The notes: a model not told the origin generated them from the letters alone. A DNA stretch of 64,000 nucleotides from Apostichopus japonicus (GCF_037975245.1 NC_092573.1:13042001-13106000); one strand, 5' to 3'; positions 9,830-25,800 are shown, counted from the stretch's first letter. Made by a program: numbers and translations.

Positions 9830-12800
9830 GTTAAGAGACTGGCCTTTATCATCCCTGTAAAGTCAGAACGCGACGGTGTTTATTTCAGTCACGGTTGGCA
9901 GCCCTCTTAGGGTTTTAATCAGGAGCTTTCTATTTTATAGCTGTTGTAGGTGTCGTACCAGAAGTAATCCTTCCATTATCTTACACAGTACTAAGTCCGT
10001 CACGTTTAGGGTCCGCTAAAGTATAGCTAGAAGTTGTCAACTGACAAATCATACCCCCACGTTGATATCTGAGGGCTTGGCCTGCCAGGGTGCATGCACA
10101 TTTCTATATCATGACGCAGTTTAGACTTTGAGCTAGAAGAGGAGCAAGTTGAGCACACTGAACCGTCCGCTCGCACGGAGAAACATATCCAGATTAAAAC
10201 ACAGAATTTCTTAACTGTTCTGTGTCACCTCCTTGAATCCTCCTTATTTGCACATCACCTCTACTTTGAATTATGCGCTTCCACATCAAGACATTCAAAA
10301 CGATCGTGGTGACTGGAAATATGCCATAACAAGCATTGCGTTAGGTCATGTTACGTCTCGTGTGTGTCTGTGTGCTTTACTTATCTTTTCGTGTTTTTTT
10401 TTTTCGTTTTTTTTTTCGTTTTTTTTTTTCACGGTTAAACTTTTGTGCGAATGTACAATACTCCAATTGGGGCATGGTATGCATTCATATCACATTGTTT
10501 TGGAACAATCTGGAACTCTAAGTATTATTTCGACCCAAGAATCACCAGGCTGGCGTGGTGGCCTGAACGGTTGGAAGACAGCACTGCGCGTCGGTGTTTG
10601 TTGTCAGGCTGTGTGAATCGCGCCGATCGGATGACAGACACTGCTTTGTTTATAATGGCATCGCCAAGGTGGAATTTTTACACGGGCCTAGGATCCCAAT
10701 TCCGTATCCTCCCTTAGTTCGCAAAAGCATCCGGGAGATTACGTTTAGAGTCCGGCCTTCGGGCCAGAAGTGGGCTAGCTGACTTGCAATGGAGGGCTCA
10801 CGTCGATTCGGACTGGGTTGATGTTCAACGTTCAGTGAAACCATGGCCTCGATGAGGCGTAATCTCTTGTTAATTTTAGCTTTCTGTCTTCAATTTTATA
10901 ATATAATTATATAAATTAATTATTGCCTTTTTTATTCGTCTTTTTCTCGCTTAGTTATCGCATTTTATTCAAGGTTAAATATATGCTCATGTCTGCCTAG
11001 GTTCGACTCCCCGCCGAAGCAATATTTTATTTTATTTTTTTATTATTATTATTAATATTTGGGGTGTTGTTAATATCTGCATGTCTATGCATGGTGTTTT
11101 AAGTTTGTTTCGCTTTGTTTGTCTGTTTTTTTGTTTGTTTTTTTAGGGGGAGGGGGGTGTTTGTCTCTATTTTGGTATTTTGTTTCGCGTAAACAAAGTA
11201 GGTCATTGCAATAATTTTTGCACAACTTGTCAATAGAAACCGATTCGGAACTTAAGACCTGAGTGGTAAATTTGATTTCTGTCTCGCTCGTCGCCTTTCA
11301 CTGGAAATTTGAATGAAAGTATTCATAAGGACGAAAACTGTACCTGCAAAAAGAAATGCTTCTTTTGTACAGTGTAAGGCCACCGCGACATCTTTTCTGA
11401 CAAGCTTGATGATATTTGTTCTTCGGGAATGTTGTGTCATTACTTAGCCTTTATATTATAAACAGTTAAGTGTGGAAACAGCTATGCTCCTGTTAGAACA
11501 ACTTAACATTTCTTAAATGCTGATTTACTGAGGCAGGCGTTTGAAAGACAGTGTGATACAAACAGGTACGGTAACGTCATAAACAATGCCACGAGCTCTC
11601 CGTGCATTAAAAACGATCGAAATGTGCGGTATTCATGACGGTACACAAAGCAGATAATGCGGATACAGCAGACATAGCCGAGAATAAAATCTAGTAGCGT
11701 GGAGGATTCAATTATGACATACTAGGACTTTCTACTGGTAAACTTTACTCATTGTCGAATAAATCTATATCTAATTTCTAGCTTTTGCTCTGTGTTTAAC
11801 GTATTATGACCAAAACAAATATGAAGTTCACGACAATTCCATCGGACTTGTATATTCGTTTAAAAATAGCTCCGTTTCGAATCTAACGCTCCATTGCTAT
11901 GGTAACATGGTGAATAATAGCCCTGCCGCTAATGGATATGTAGAAGATGACCATCGGTGGCGCTCTCAACTTCTCGTGCCACGTCTGGCACCTATACAAG
12001 AAGTAACCGACATATTACTGGCGCAATCCCGACCGAACATATTTTAACTCTCCTCAGACAGACTTTTCTACACTGATCCCAGAAAGCATTAAGTGCCGTC
12101 AAAATGCCTCAGTTGCCAATAGGTACATGTCCATGACGTAACACTGTTCTCGTTGTGCAGAAAACTGAAGTCAAAAGTAAGGCATATACTGATAGGCCTA
12201 GACTAGGTATACGTTGCAGACTATACATATGCTAACTTCACAGACAGACATACATGCATTCAGACAACTTCGGGTAATGTAAAATATCACTAACCGTAAT
12301 CACGTTATGTTTACTCTGTCTTCAAATGTCGTCCTTTTCTTCTCTGCAACCCCGGGCCGTCATTGGAGTCGTTCGAACAACTATATTAAGGCGAAGAACG
12401 ACGTCAAGATATATCCAACGTCTAGACTACACTGCTTGCAATGGAGAGAGAACTGCCCAGTACAGTACAGTACGTGTTGATATGAACGCCTACAAAATGA
12501 CAACAAATATTTTCCATTGAAAATCCACTGTGTATGACGGTATAGTAAACACTCGTATATAGATCAACGCACACGCGCGCACGGAGGTATTATGTACGTA
12601 CAGCATGCAATGCAGACAAATATTTCGGAGCGCGCGCTTCTGATTTTGTGCTGATATTCTTGTGAGCGCTCTTGTATCACTGTTTGCATGCGCGCACGGA
12701 CAAGATAGACGTCAGACTATCACGCTGTAGCTACTAAACCTTTACTTACATGTGTACAGCAGTAGACTACTGTGATGGTTGCATGCGGCAGTTTAATTTT

Positions 12801-13090
12801 GTGTGCACAATATGTCAGCATTGTACGGTGGCTTAATAAGGACATAGGAAAGAAAAACAGTGTCCCCAAATCTCACAATGTTGTCTTTTTATCTCAAACG
12901 TTGCCTCTTTTTTTCCCTTCAAAATTTAGATCCAAAAACAAAAGTCCAAAAGTAGAGACAAAAAGTCCAAATTTTCAGATTTGAGCAGACTTGTTTCCTT
13001 TCCTATGTCCCTATTAAGCCACCGTAGTATTGTGACTATTCTATGATCAGAAAAACTGTACAAATCTAACGGAATTGCTAATGTTATAAT
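9830..13090 (+). repeat. Tandem array unit 4 (3261 bp)
   Basis: (T)n-CG tract 10394-10429 with three short T-runs. RNA candidate 10735-10866, B-box 11000-11010, MITE 12826-13024. No private substitution noticed. Confidence 0.97.
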
Positions 13091-16000
13091 GTTAAGAGAC
13101 TGGCCTTTATCATCCCTGTAAAGTCAGAACGCGACGGTGTTTATTTCAGTCACGGTTGGCAGCCCTCTTAGGGTTTTAATCAGGAGCTTTCTATTTTATA
13201 GCTGTTGTAGGTGTCGTACCAGAAGTAATCCTTCCATTATCTTACACAGTACTAAGTCCGTCACGTTTAGGGTCCGCTAAAGTATAGCTAGAAGTTGTCA
13301 ACTGACAAATCATACCCCCACGTTGATATCTGAGGGCTTGGCCTGCCAGGGTGCATGCACATTTCTATATCATGACGCAGTTTAGACTTTGAGCTAGAAG
13401 AGGAGCAAGTTGAGCACACTGAACCGTCCGCTCGCACGGAGAAACATATCCAGATTAAAACACAGAATTTCTTAACTGTTCTGTGTCACCTCCTTGAATC
13501 CTCCTTATTTGCACATCACCTCTACTTTGAATTATGCGCTTCCACATCAAGACATTCAAAACGATCGTGGTGACTGGAAATATGCCATAACAAGCATTGC
13601 GTTAGGTCATGTTACGTCTCGTGTGTGTCTGTGTGCTTTACTTATCTTTTCGTGTTTTTTTTTTTCGTTTTTTTTTTCGTTTTTTTTTTTTTCGTTTTTT
13701 TTTTTCACGGTTAAACTTTTGTGCGAATGTACAATACTCCAATTGGGGCATGGTATGCATTCATATCACATTGTTTTGGAACAATCTGGAACTCTAAGTA
13801 TTATTTCGACCCAAGAATCACCAGGCTGGCGTGGTGGCCTGAACGGTTGGAAGACAGCACTGCGCGTCGGTGTTTGTTGTCAGGCTGTGTGAATCGCGCC
13901 GATCGGATGACAGACACTGCTTTGTTTATAATGGCATCGCCAAGGTGGAATTTTTACACGGGCCTAGGATCCCAATTCCGTATCCTCCCTTAGTTCGCAA
14001 AAGCATCCGGGAGATTACGTTTAGAGTCCGGCCTTCGGGCCAGAAGTGGGCTAGCTGACTTGCAATGGAGGGCTCACGTCGATTCGGACTGGGTTGATGT
14101 TCAACGTTCAGTGAAACCATGGCCTCGATGAGGCGTAATCTCTTGTTAATTTTAGCTTTCTGTCTTCAATTTTATAATATAATTATATAAATTAATTATT
14201 GCCTTTTTTATTCGTCTTTTTCTCGCTTAGTTATCGCATTTTATTCAAGGTTAAATATATGCTCATGTCTGCCTAGGTTCGACTCCCCGCCGAAGCAATA
14301 TTTTATTTTATTTTTTTATTATTATTATTAATATTTGGGGTGTTGTTAATATCTGCATGTCTATGCATGGTGTTTTAAGTTTGTTTCGCTTTGTTTGTCT
14401 GTTTTTTTGTTTGTTTTTTTAGGGGGAGGGGGGTGTTTGTCTCTATTTTGGTATTTTGTTTCGCGTAAACAAAGTAGGTCATTGCAATAATTTTTGCACA
14501 ACTTGTCAATAGAAACCGATTCGGAACTTAAGACCTGAGTGGTAAATTTGATTTCTGTCTCGCTCGTCGCCTTTCACTGGAAATTTGAATGAAAGTATTC
14601 ATAAGGACGAAAACTGTACCTGCAAAAAGAAATGCTTCTTTTGTACAGTGTAAGGCCACCGCGACATCTTTTCTGACAAGCTTGATGATATTTGTTCTTC
14701 GGGAATGTTGTGTCATTACTTAGCCTTTATATTATAAACAGTTAAGTGTGGAAACAGCTATGCTCCTGTTAGAACAACTTAACATTTCTTAAATGCTGAT
14801 TTACTGAGGCAGGCGTTTGAAAGACAGTGTGATACAAACAGGTACGGTAACGTCATAAACAATGCCACGAGCTCTCCGTGCATTAAAAACGATCGAAATG
14901 TGCGGTATTCATGACGGTACACAAAGCAGATAATGCGGATACAGCAGACATAGCCGAGAATAAAATCTAGTAGCGTGGAGGATTCAATTATGACATACTA
15001 GGACTTTCTACTGGTAAACTTTACTCATTGTCGAATAAATCTATATCTAATTTCTAGCTTTTGCTCTGTGTTTAACGTATTATGACCAAAACAAATATGA
15101 AGTTCACGACAATTCCATCGGACTTGTATATTCGTTTAAAAATAGCTCCGTTTCGAATCTAACGCTCCATTGCTATGGTAACATGGTGAATAATAGCCCT
15201 GCCGCTAATGGATATGTAGAAGATGACCATCGGTGGCGCTCTCAACTTCTCGTGCCACGTCTGGCACCTATACAAGAAATAACCGACATATTACTGGCGC
15301 AATCCCGACCGAACATATTTTAACTCTCCTCAGACAGACTTTTCTACACTGATCCCAGAAAGCATTAAGTGCCGTCAAAATGCCTCAGTTGCCAATAGGT
15401 ACATGTCCATGACGTAACACTGTTCTCGTTGTGCAGAAAACTGAAGTCAAAAGTAAGGCATATACTGATAGGCCTAGACTAGGTATACGTTGCAGACTAT
15501 ACATATGCTAACTTCACAGACAGACATACATGCATTCAGACAACTTCGGGTAATGTAAAATATCACTAACCGTAATCACGTTATGTTTACTCTGTCTTCA
15601 AATGTCGTCCTTTTCTTCTCTGCAACCCCGGGCCGTCATTGGAGTCGTTCGAACAACTATATTAAGGCGAAGAACGACGTCAAGATATATCCAACGTCTA
15701 GACTACACTGCTTGCAATGGAGAGAGAACTGCCCAGTACAGTACAGTACGTGTTGATATGAACGCCTACAAAATGACAACAAATATTTTCCATTGAAAAT
15801 CCACTGTGTATGACGGTATAGTAAACACTCGTATATAGATCAACGCACACGCGCGCACGGAGGTATTATGTACGTACAGCATGCAATGCAGACAAATATT
15901 TCGGAGCGCGCGCTTCTGATTTTGTGCTGATATTCTTGTGAGCGCTCTTGTATCACTGTTTGCATGCGCGCACGGACAAGATAGACGTCAGACTATCACG

Positions 16001-16366
16001 CTGTAGCTACTAAACCTTTACTTACATGTGTACAGCAGTAGACTACTGTGATGGTTGCATGCGGCAGTTTAATTTTGTGTGCACAATATGTCAGCATTGT
16101 ACGGTGGCTTAATAAGGACATAGGAAAGAAAAACAGTGTCCCCAAATCTCACAATGTTGTCTTTTTATCTCAAACGTTGCCTCTTTTTTTCCCTTCAAAA
16201 TTTAGATCCAAAAACAAAAGTCCAAAAGTAGAGACAAAAAGTCCAAATTTTCAGATTTGAGCAGACTTGTTTCCTTTCCTATGTCCCTATTAAGCCACCG
16301 TAGTATTGTGACTATTCTATGATCAGAAAAACTGTACAAATCTAACGGAATTGCTAATGTTATAAT
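13091..16366 (+). repeat. Tandem array unit 5 (3276 bp)
   Basis: (T)n-CG tract 13655-13705 has the same four-run structure and length as unit 1. RNA candidate 14011-14142, B-box 14276-14286, MITE 16102-16300. Private G-to-A difference at 15279. Confidence 0.97.
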
Positions 16367-19300
16367 GTTAAGAGACTGGCCTTTATCATCCCTGTAAAGT
16401 CAGAACGCGACGGTGTTTATTTCAGTCACGGTTGGCAGCCCTCTTAGGGTTTTAATCAGGAGCTTTCTATTTTATAGCTGTTGTAGGTGTCGTACCAGAA
16501 GTAATCCTTCCATTATCTTACACAGTACTAAGTCCGTCACGTTTAGGGTCCGCTAAAGTATAGCTAGAAGTTGTCAACTGACAAATCATACCCCCACGTT
16601 GATATCTGAGGGCTTGGCCTGCCAGGGTGCATGCACATTTCTATATCATGACGCAGTTTAGACTTTGAGCTAGAAGAGGAGCAAGTTGAGCACACTGAAC
16701 CGTCCGCTCGCACGGAGAAACATATCCAGATTAAAACACAGAATTTCTTAACTGTTCTGTGTCACCTCCTTGAATCCTCCTTATTTGCACATCACCTCTA
16801 CTTTGAATTATGCGCTTCCACATCAAGACATTCAAAACGATCGTGGTGACTGGAAATATGCCATAACAAGCATTGCGTTAGGTCATGTTACGTCTCGTGT
16901 GTGTCTGTGTGCTTTACTTATCTTTTCGTGTTTTTTTTTTTTCGTTTTTTTTTTTTTTCGTTTTTTTTTTTCACGGTTAAACTTTTGTGCGAATGTACAA
17001 TACTCCAATTGGGGCATGGTATGCATTCATATCACATTGTTTTGGAACAATCTGGAACTCTAAGTATTATTTCGACCCAAGAATCACCAGGCTGGCGTGG
17101 TGGCCTGAACGGTTGGAAGACAGCACTGCGCGTCGGTGTTTGTTGTCAGGCTGTGTGAATCGCGCCGATCGGATGACAGACACTGCTTTGTTTATAATGG
17201 CATCGCCAAGGTGGAATTTTTACACGGGCCTAGGATCCCAATTCCGTATCCTCCCTTAGTTCGCAAAAGCATCCGGGAGATTACGTTTAGAGTCCGGCCT
17301 TCGGGCCAGAAGTGGGCTAGCTGACTTGCAATGGAGGGCTCACGTCGATTCGGACTGGGTTGATGTTCAACGTTCAGTGAAACCATGGCCTCGATGAGGC
17401 GTAATCTCTTGTTAATTTTAGCTTTCTGTCTTCAATTTTATAATATAATTATATAAATTAATTATTGCCTTTTTTATTCGTCTTTTTCTCGCTTAGTTAT
17501 CGCATTTTATTCAAGGTTAAATATATGCTCATGTCTGCCTAGGTTCGACTCCCCGCCGAAGCAATATTTTATTTTATTTTTTTATTATTATTATTAATAT
17601 TTGGGGTGTTGTTAATATCTGCATGTCTATGCATGGTGTTTTAAGTTTGTTTCGCTTTGTTTGTCTGTTTTTTTGTTTGTTTTTTTAGGGGGAGGGGGGT
17701 GTTTGTCTCTATTTTGGTATTTTGTTTCGCGTAAACAAAGTAGGTCATTGCAATAATTTTTGCACAACTTGTCAATAGAAACCGATTCGGAACTTAAGAC
17801 CTGAGTGGTAAATTTGATTTCTGTCTCGCTCGTCGCCTTTCACTGGAAATTTGAATGAAAGTATTCATAAGGACGAAAACTGTACCTGCAAAAAGAAATG
17901 CTTCTTTTGTACAGTGTAAGGCCACCGCGACATCTTTTCTGACAAGCTTGATGATATTTGTTCTTCGGGAATGTTGTGTCATTACTTAGCCTTTATATTA
18001 TAAACAGTTAAGTGTGGAAACAGCTATGCTCCTGTTAGAACAACTTAACATTTCTTAAATGCTGATTTACTGAGGCAGGCGTTTGAAAGACAGTGTGATA
18101 CAAACAGGTACGGTAACGTCATAAACAATGCCACGAGCTCTCCGTGCATTAAAAACGATCGAAATGTGCGGTATTCATGACGGTACACAAAGCAGATAAT
18201 GCGGATACAGCAGACATAGCCGAGAATAAAATCTAGTAGCGTGGAGGATTCAATTATGACATACTAGGACTTTCTACTGGTAAACTTTACTCATTGTCGA
18301 ATAAATCTATATCTAATTTCTAGCTTTTGCTCTGTGTTTAACGTATTATGACCAAAACAAATATGAAGTTCACGACAATTCCATCGGACTTGTATATTCG
18401 TTTAAAAATAGCTCCGTTTCGAATCTAACGCTCCATTGCTATGGTAACATGGTGAATAATAGCCCTGCCGCTAATGGATATGTAGAAGATGACCATCGGT
18501 GGCGCTCTCAACTTCTCGTGCCACGTCTGGCACCTATACAAGAAGTAACCGACATATTACTGGCGCAATCCCGACCGAACATATTTTAACTCTCCTCAGA
18601 CAGACTTTTCTACACTGATCCCAGAAAGCATTAAGTGCCGTCAAAATGCCTCAGTTGCCAATAGGTACATGTCCATGACGTAACACTGTTCTCGTTGTGC
18701 AGAAAACTGAAGTCAAAAGTAAGGCATATACTGATAGGCCTAGACTAGGTATACGTTGCAGACTATACATATGCTAACTTCACAGACAGACATACATGCA
18801 TTCAGACAACTTCGGGTAATGTAAAATATCACTAACCGTAATCACGTTATGTTTACTCTGTCTTCAAATGTCGTCCTTTTCTTCTCTGCAACCCCGGGCC
18901 GTCATTGGAGTCGTTCGAACAACTATATTAAGGCGAAGAACGACGTCAAGATATATCCAACGTCTAGACTACACTGCTTGCAATGGAGAGAGAACTGCCC
19001 AGTACAGTACAGTACGTGTTGATATGAACGCCTACAAAATGACAACAAATATTTTCCATTGAAAATCCACTGTGTATGACGGTATAGTAAACACTCGTAT
19101 ATAGATCAACGCACACGCGCGCACGGAGGTATTATGTACGTACAGCATGCAATGCAGACAAATATTTCGGAGCGCGCGCTTCTGATTTTGTGCTGATATT
19201 CTTGTGAGCGCTCTTGTATCACTGTTTGCATGCGCGCACGGACAAGATAGACGTCAGACTATCACGCTGTAGCTACTAAACCTTTACTTACATGTGTACA

Positions 19301-19632
19301 GCAGTAGACTACTGTGATGGTTGCATGCGGCAGTTTAATTTTGTGTGCACAATATGTCAGCATTGTACGGTGGCTTAATAAGGACATAGGAAAGAAAAAC
19401 AGTGTCCCCAAATCTCACAATGTTGTCTTTTTATCTCAAACGTTGCCTCTTTTTTTCCCTTCAAAATTTAGATCCAAAAACAAAAGTCCAAAAGTAGAGA
19501 CAAAAAGTCCAAATTTTCAGATTTGAGCAGACTTGTTTCCTTTCCTATGTCCCTATTAAGCCACCGTAGTATTGTGACTATTCTATGATCAGAAAAACTG
19601 TACAAATCTAACGGAATTGCTAATGTTATAAT
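16367..19632 (+). repeat. Tandem array unit 6 (3266 bp)
   Basis: First copy with the 41-bp, three-run T tract (16931-16971) that becomes the standard type further right. RNA candidate 17277-17408, B-box 17542-17552, MITE 19368-19566. Confidence 0.97.
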
Positions 19633-22600
19633 GTTAAGAGACTGGCCTTTATCATCCCTGTAAAGTCAGAACGCGACGGTGTTTATTTCAGTCACGGTTG
19701 GCAGCCCTCTTAGGGTTTTAATCAGGAGCTTTCTATTTTATAGCTGTTGTAGGTGTCGTACCAGAAGTAATCCTTCCATTATCTTACACAGTACTAAGTC
19801 CGTCACGTTTAGGGTCCGCTAAAGTATAGCTAGAAGTTGTCAACTGACAAATCATACCCCCACGTTGATATCTGAGGGCTTGGCCTGCCAGGGTGCATGC
19901 ACATTTCTATATCATGACGCAGTTTAGACTTTGAGCTAGAAGAGGAGCAAGTTGAGCACACTGAACCGTCCGCTCGCACGGAGAAACATATCCAGATTAA
20001 AACACAGAATTTCTTAACTGTTCTGTGTCACCTCCTTGAATCCTCCTTATTTGCACATCACCTCTACTTTGAATTATGCGCTTCCACATCAAGACATTCA
20101 AAACGATCGTGGTGACTGGAAATATGCCATAACAAGCATTGCGTTAGGTCATGTTACGTCTCGTGTGTGTCTGTGTGCTTTACTTATCTTTTCGTGTTTT
20201 TTTTTTTTCGTTTTTTTTTTTTTTCGTTTTTTTTTTTCACGGTTAAACTTTTGTGCGAATGTACAATACTCCAATTGGGGCATGGTATGCATTCATATCA
20301 CATTGTTTTGGAACAATCTGGAACTCTAAGTATTATTTCGACCCAAGAATCACCAGGCTGGCGTGGTGGCCTGAACGGTTGGAAGACAGCACTGCGCGTC
20401 GGTGTTTGTTGTCAGGCTGTGTGAATCGCGCCGATCGGATGACAGACACTGCTTTGTTTATAATGGCATCGCCAAGGTGGAATTTTTACACGGGCCTAGG
20501 ATCCCAATTCCGTATCCTCCCTTAGTTCGCAAAAGCATCCGGGAGATTACGTTTAGAGTCCGGCCTTCGGGCCAGAAGTGGGCTAGCTGACTTGCAATGG
20601 AGGGCTCACGTCGATTCGGACTGGGTTGATGTTCAACGTTCAGTGAAACCATGGCCTCGATGAGGCGTAATCTCTTGTTAATTTTAGCTTTCTGTCTTCA
20701 ATTTTATAATATAATTATATAAATTAATTATTGCCTTTTTTATTCGTCTTTTTCTCGCTTAGTTATCGCATTTTATTCAAGGTTAAATATATGCTCATGT
20801 CTGCCTAGGTTCGACTCCCCGCCGAAGCAATATTTTATTTTATTTTTTTATTATTATTATTAATATTTGGGGTGTTGTTAATATCTGCATGTCTATGCAT
20901 GGTGTTTTAAGTTTGTTTCGCTTTGTTTGTCTGTTTTTTTGTTTGTTTTTTTAGGGGGAGGGGGGTGTTTGTCTCTATTTTGGTATTTTGTTTCGCGTAA
21001 ACAAAGTAGGTCATTGCAATAATTTTTGCACAACTTGTCAATAGAAACCGATTCGGAACTTAAGACCTGAGTGGTAAATTTGATTTCTGTCTCGCTCGTC
21101 GCCTTTCACTGGAAATTTGAATGAAAGTATTCATAAGGACGAAAACTGTACCTGCAAAAAGAAATGCTTCTTTTGTACAGTGTAAGGCCACCGCGACATC
21201 TTTTCTGACAAGCTTGATGATATTTGTTCTTCGGGAATGTTGTGTCATTACTTAGCCTTTATATTATAAACAGTTAAGTGTGGAAACAGCTATGCTCCTG
21301 TTAGAACAACTTAACATTTCTTAAATGCTGATTTACTGAGGCAGGCGTTTGAAAGACAGTGTGATACAAACAGGTACGGTAACGTCATAAACAATGCCAC
21401 GAGCTCTCCGTGCATTAAAAACGATCGAAATGTGCGGTATTCATGACGGTACACAAAGCAGATAATGCGGATACAGCAGACATAGCCGAGAATAAAATCT
21501 AGTAGCGTGGAGGATTCAATTATGACATACTAGGACTTTCTACTGGTAAACTTTACTCATTGTCGAATAAATCTATATCTAATTTCTAGCTTTTGCTCTG
21601 TGTTTAACGTATTATGACCAAAACAAATATGAAGTTCACGACAATTCCATCGGACTTGTATATTCGTTTAAAAATAGCTCCGTTTCGAATCTAACGCTCC
21701 ATTGCTATGGTAACATGGTGAATAATAGCCCTGCCGCTAATGGATATGTAGAAGATGACCATCGGTGGCGCTCTCAACTTCTCGTGCCACGTCTGGCACC
21801 TATACAAGAAGTAACCGACATATTACTGGCGCAATCCCGACCGAACATATTTTAACTCTCCTCAGACAGACTTTTCTACACTGATCCCAGAAAGCATTAA
21901 GTGCCGTCAAAATGCCTCAGTTGCCAATAGGTACATGTCCATGACGTAACACTGTTCTCGTTGTGCAGAAAACTGAAGTCAAAAGTAAGGCATATACTGA
22001 TAGGCCTAGACTAGGTATACGTTGCAGACTATACATATGCTAACTTCACAGACAGACATACATGCATTCAGACAACTTCGGGTAATGTAAAATATCACTA
22101 ACCGTAATCACGTTATGTTTACTCTGTCTTCAAATGTCGTCCTTTTCTTCTCTGCAACCCCGGGCCGTCATTGGAGTCGTTCGAACAACTATATTAAGGC
22201 GAAGAACGACGTCAAGATATATCCAACGTCTAGACTACACTGCTTGCAATGGAGAGAGAACTGCCCAGTACAGTACAGTACGTGTTGATATGAACGCCTA
22301 CAAAATGACAACAAATATTTTCCATTGAAAATCCACTGTGTATGACGGTATAGTAAACACTCGTATATAGATCAACGCACACGCGCGCACGGAGGTATTA
22401 TGTACGTACAGCATGCAATGCAGACAAATATTTCGGAGCGCGCGCTTCTGATTTTGTGCTGATATTCTTGTGAGCGCTCTTGTATCACTGTTTGCATGCG
22501 CGCACGGACAAGATAGACGTCAGACTATCACGCTGTAGCTACTAAACCTTTACTTACATGTGTACAGCAGTAGACTACTGTGATGGTTGCATGCGGCAGT

Positions 22601-22898
22601 TTAATTTTGTGTGCACAATATGTCAGCATTGTACGGTGGCTTAATAAGGACATAGGAAAGAAAAACAGTGTCCCCAAATCTCACAATGTTGTCTTTTTAT
22701 CTCAAACGTTGCCTCTTTTTTTCCCTTCAAAATTTAGATCCAAAAACAAAAGTCCAAAAGTAGAGACAAAAAGTCCAAATTTTCAGATTTGAGCAGACTT
22801 GTTTCCTTTCCTATGTCCCTATTAAGCCACCGTAGTATTGTGACTATTCTATGATCAGAAAAACTGTACAAATCTAACGGAATTGCTAATGTTATAAT
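19633..22898 (+). repeat. Tandem array unit 7 (3266 bp)
   Basis: Appears identical to unit 6. T tract 20197-20237, RNA candidate 20543-20674, B-box 20808-20818, MITE 22634-22832. Confidence 0.97.
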
Positions 22899-25800
22899 GT
22901 TAAGAGACTGGCCTTTATCATCCCTGTAAAGTCAGAACGCGACGGTGTTTATTTCAGTCACGGTTGGCAGCCCTCTTAGGGTTTTAATCAGGAGCTTTCT
23001 ATTTTATAGCTGTTGTAGGTGTCGTACCAGAAGTAATCCTTCCATTATCTTACACAGTACTAAGTCCGTCACGTTTAGGGTCCGCTAAAGTATAGCTAGA
23101 AGTTGTCAACTGACAAATCATACCCCCACGTTGATATCTGAGGGCTTGGCCTGCCAGGGTGCATGCACATTTCTATATCATGACGCAGTTTAGACTTTGA
23201 GCTAGAAGAGGAGCAAGTTGAGCACACTGAACCGTCCGCTCGCACGGAGAAACATATCCAGATTAAAACACAGAATTTCTTAACTGTTCTGTGTCACCTC
23301 CTTGAATCCTCCTTATTTGCACATCACCTCTACTTTGAATTATGCGCTTCCACATCAAGACATTCAAAACGATCGTGGTGACTGGAAATATGCCATAACA
23401 AGCATTGCGTTAGGTCATGTTACGTCTCGTGTGTGTCTGTGTGCTTTACTTATCTTTTCGTGTTTTTTTTTTTTCGTTTTTTTTTTTTTTCGTTTTTTTT
23501 TTTCACGGTTAAACTTTTGTGCGAATGTACAATACTCCAATTGGGGCATGGTATGCATTCATATCACATTGTTTTGGAACAATCTGGAACTCTAAGTATT
23601 ATTTCGACCCAAGAATCACCAGGCTGGCGTGGTGGCCTGAACGGTTGGAAGACAGCACTGCGCGTCGGTGTTTGTTGTCAGGCTGTGTGAATCGCGCCGA
23701 TCGGATGACAGACACTGCTTTGTTTATAATGGCATCGCCAAGGTGGAATTTTTACACGGGCCTAGGATCCCAATTCCGTATCCTCCCTTAGTTCGCAAAA
23801 GCATCCGGGAGATTACGTTTAGAGTCCGGCCTTCGGGCCAGAAGTGGGCTAGCTGACTTGCAATGGAGGGCTCACGTCGATTCGGACTGGGTTGATGTTC
23901 AACGTTCAGTGAAACCATGGCCTCGATGAGGCGTAATCTCTTGTTAATTTTAGCTTTCTGTCTTCAATTTTATAATATAATTATATAAATTAATTATTGC
24001 CTTTTTTATTCGTCTTTTTCTCGCTTAGTTATCGCATTTTATTCAAGGTTAAATATATGCTCATGTCTGCCTAGGTTCGACTCCCCGCCGAAGCAATATT
24101 TTATTTTATTTTTTTATTATTATTATTAATATTTGGGGTGTTGTTAATATCTGCATGTCTATGCATGGTGTTTTAAGTTTGTTTCGCTTTGTTTGTCTGT
24201 TTTTTTGTTTGTTTTTTTAGGGGGAGGGGGGTGTTTGTCTCTATTTTGGTATTTTGTTTCGCGTAAACAAAGTAGGTCATTGCAATAATTTTTGCACAAC
24301 TTGTCAATAGAAACCGATTCGGAACTTAAGACCTGAGTGGTAAATTTGATTTCTGTCTCGCTCGTCGCCTTTCACTGGAAATTTGAATGAAAGTATTCAT
24401 AAGGACGAAAACTGTACCTGCAAAAAGAAATGCTTCTTTTGTACAGTGTAAGGCCACCGCGACATCTTTTCTGACAAGCTTGATGATATTTGTTCTTCGG
24501 GAATGTTGTGTCATTACTTAGCCTTTATATTATAAACAGTTAAGTGTGGAAACAGCTATGCTCCTGTTAGAACAACTTAACATTTCTTAAATGCTGATTT
24601 ACTGAGGCAGGCGTTTGAAAGACAGTGTGATACAAACAGGTACGGTAACGTCATAAACAATGCCACGAGCTCTCCGTGCATTAAAAACGATCGAAATGTG
24701 CGGTATTCATGACGGTACACAAAGCAGATAATGCGGATACAGCAGACATAGCCGAGAATAAAATCTAGTAGCGTGGAGGATTCAATTATGACATACTAGG
24801 ACTTTCTACTGGTAAACTTTACTCATTGTCGAATAAATCTATATCTAATTTCTAGCTTTTGCTCTGTGTTTAACGTATTATGACCAAAACAAATATGAAG
24901 TTCACGACAATTCCATCGGACTTGTATATTCGTTTAAAAATAGCTCCGTTTCGAATCTAACGCTCCATTGCTATGGTAACATGGTGAATAATAGCCCTGC
25001 CGCTAATGGATATGTAGAAGATGACCATCGGTGGCGCTCTCAACTTCTCGTGCCACGTCTGGCACCTATACAAGAAGTAACCGACATATTACTGGCGCAA
25101 TCCCGACCGAACATATTTTAACTCTCCTCAGACAGACTTTTCTACACTGATCCCAGAAAGCATTAAGTGCCGTCAAAATGCCTCAGTTGCCAATAGGTAC
25201 ATGTCCATGACGTAACACTGTTCTCGTTGTGCAGAAAACTGAAGTCAAAAGTAAGGCATATACTGATAGGCCTAGACTAGGTATACGTTGCAGACTATAC
25301 ATATGCTAACTTCACAGACAGACATACATGCATTCAGACAACTTCGGGTAATGTAAAATATCACTAACCGTAATCACGTTATGTTTACTCTGTCTTCAAA
25401 TGTCGTCCTTTTCTTCTCTGCAACCCCGGGCCGTCATTGGAGTCGTTCGAACAACTATATTAAGGCGAAGAACGACGTCAAGATATATCCAACGTCTAGA
25501 CTACACTGCTTGCAATGGAGAGAGAACTGCCCAGTACAGTACAGTACGTGTTGATATGAACGCCTACAAAATGACAACAAATATTTTCCATTGAAAATCC
25601 ACTGTGTATGACGGTATAGTAAACACTCGTATATAGATCAACGCACACGCGCGCACGGAGGTATTATGTACGTACAGCATGCAATGCAGACAAATATTTC
25701 GGAGCGCGCGCTTCTGATTTTGTGCTGATATTCTTGTGAGCGCTCTTGTATCACTGTTTGCATGCGCGCACGGACAAGATAGACGTCAGACTATCACGCT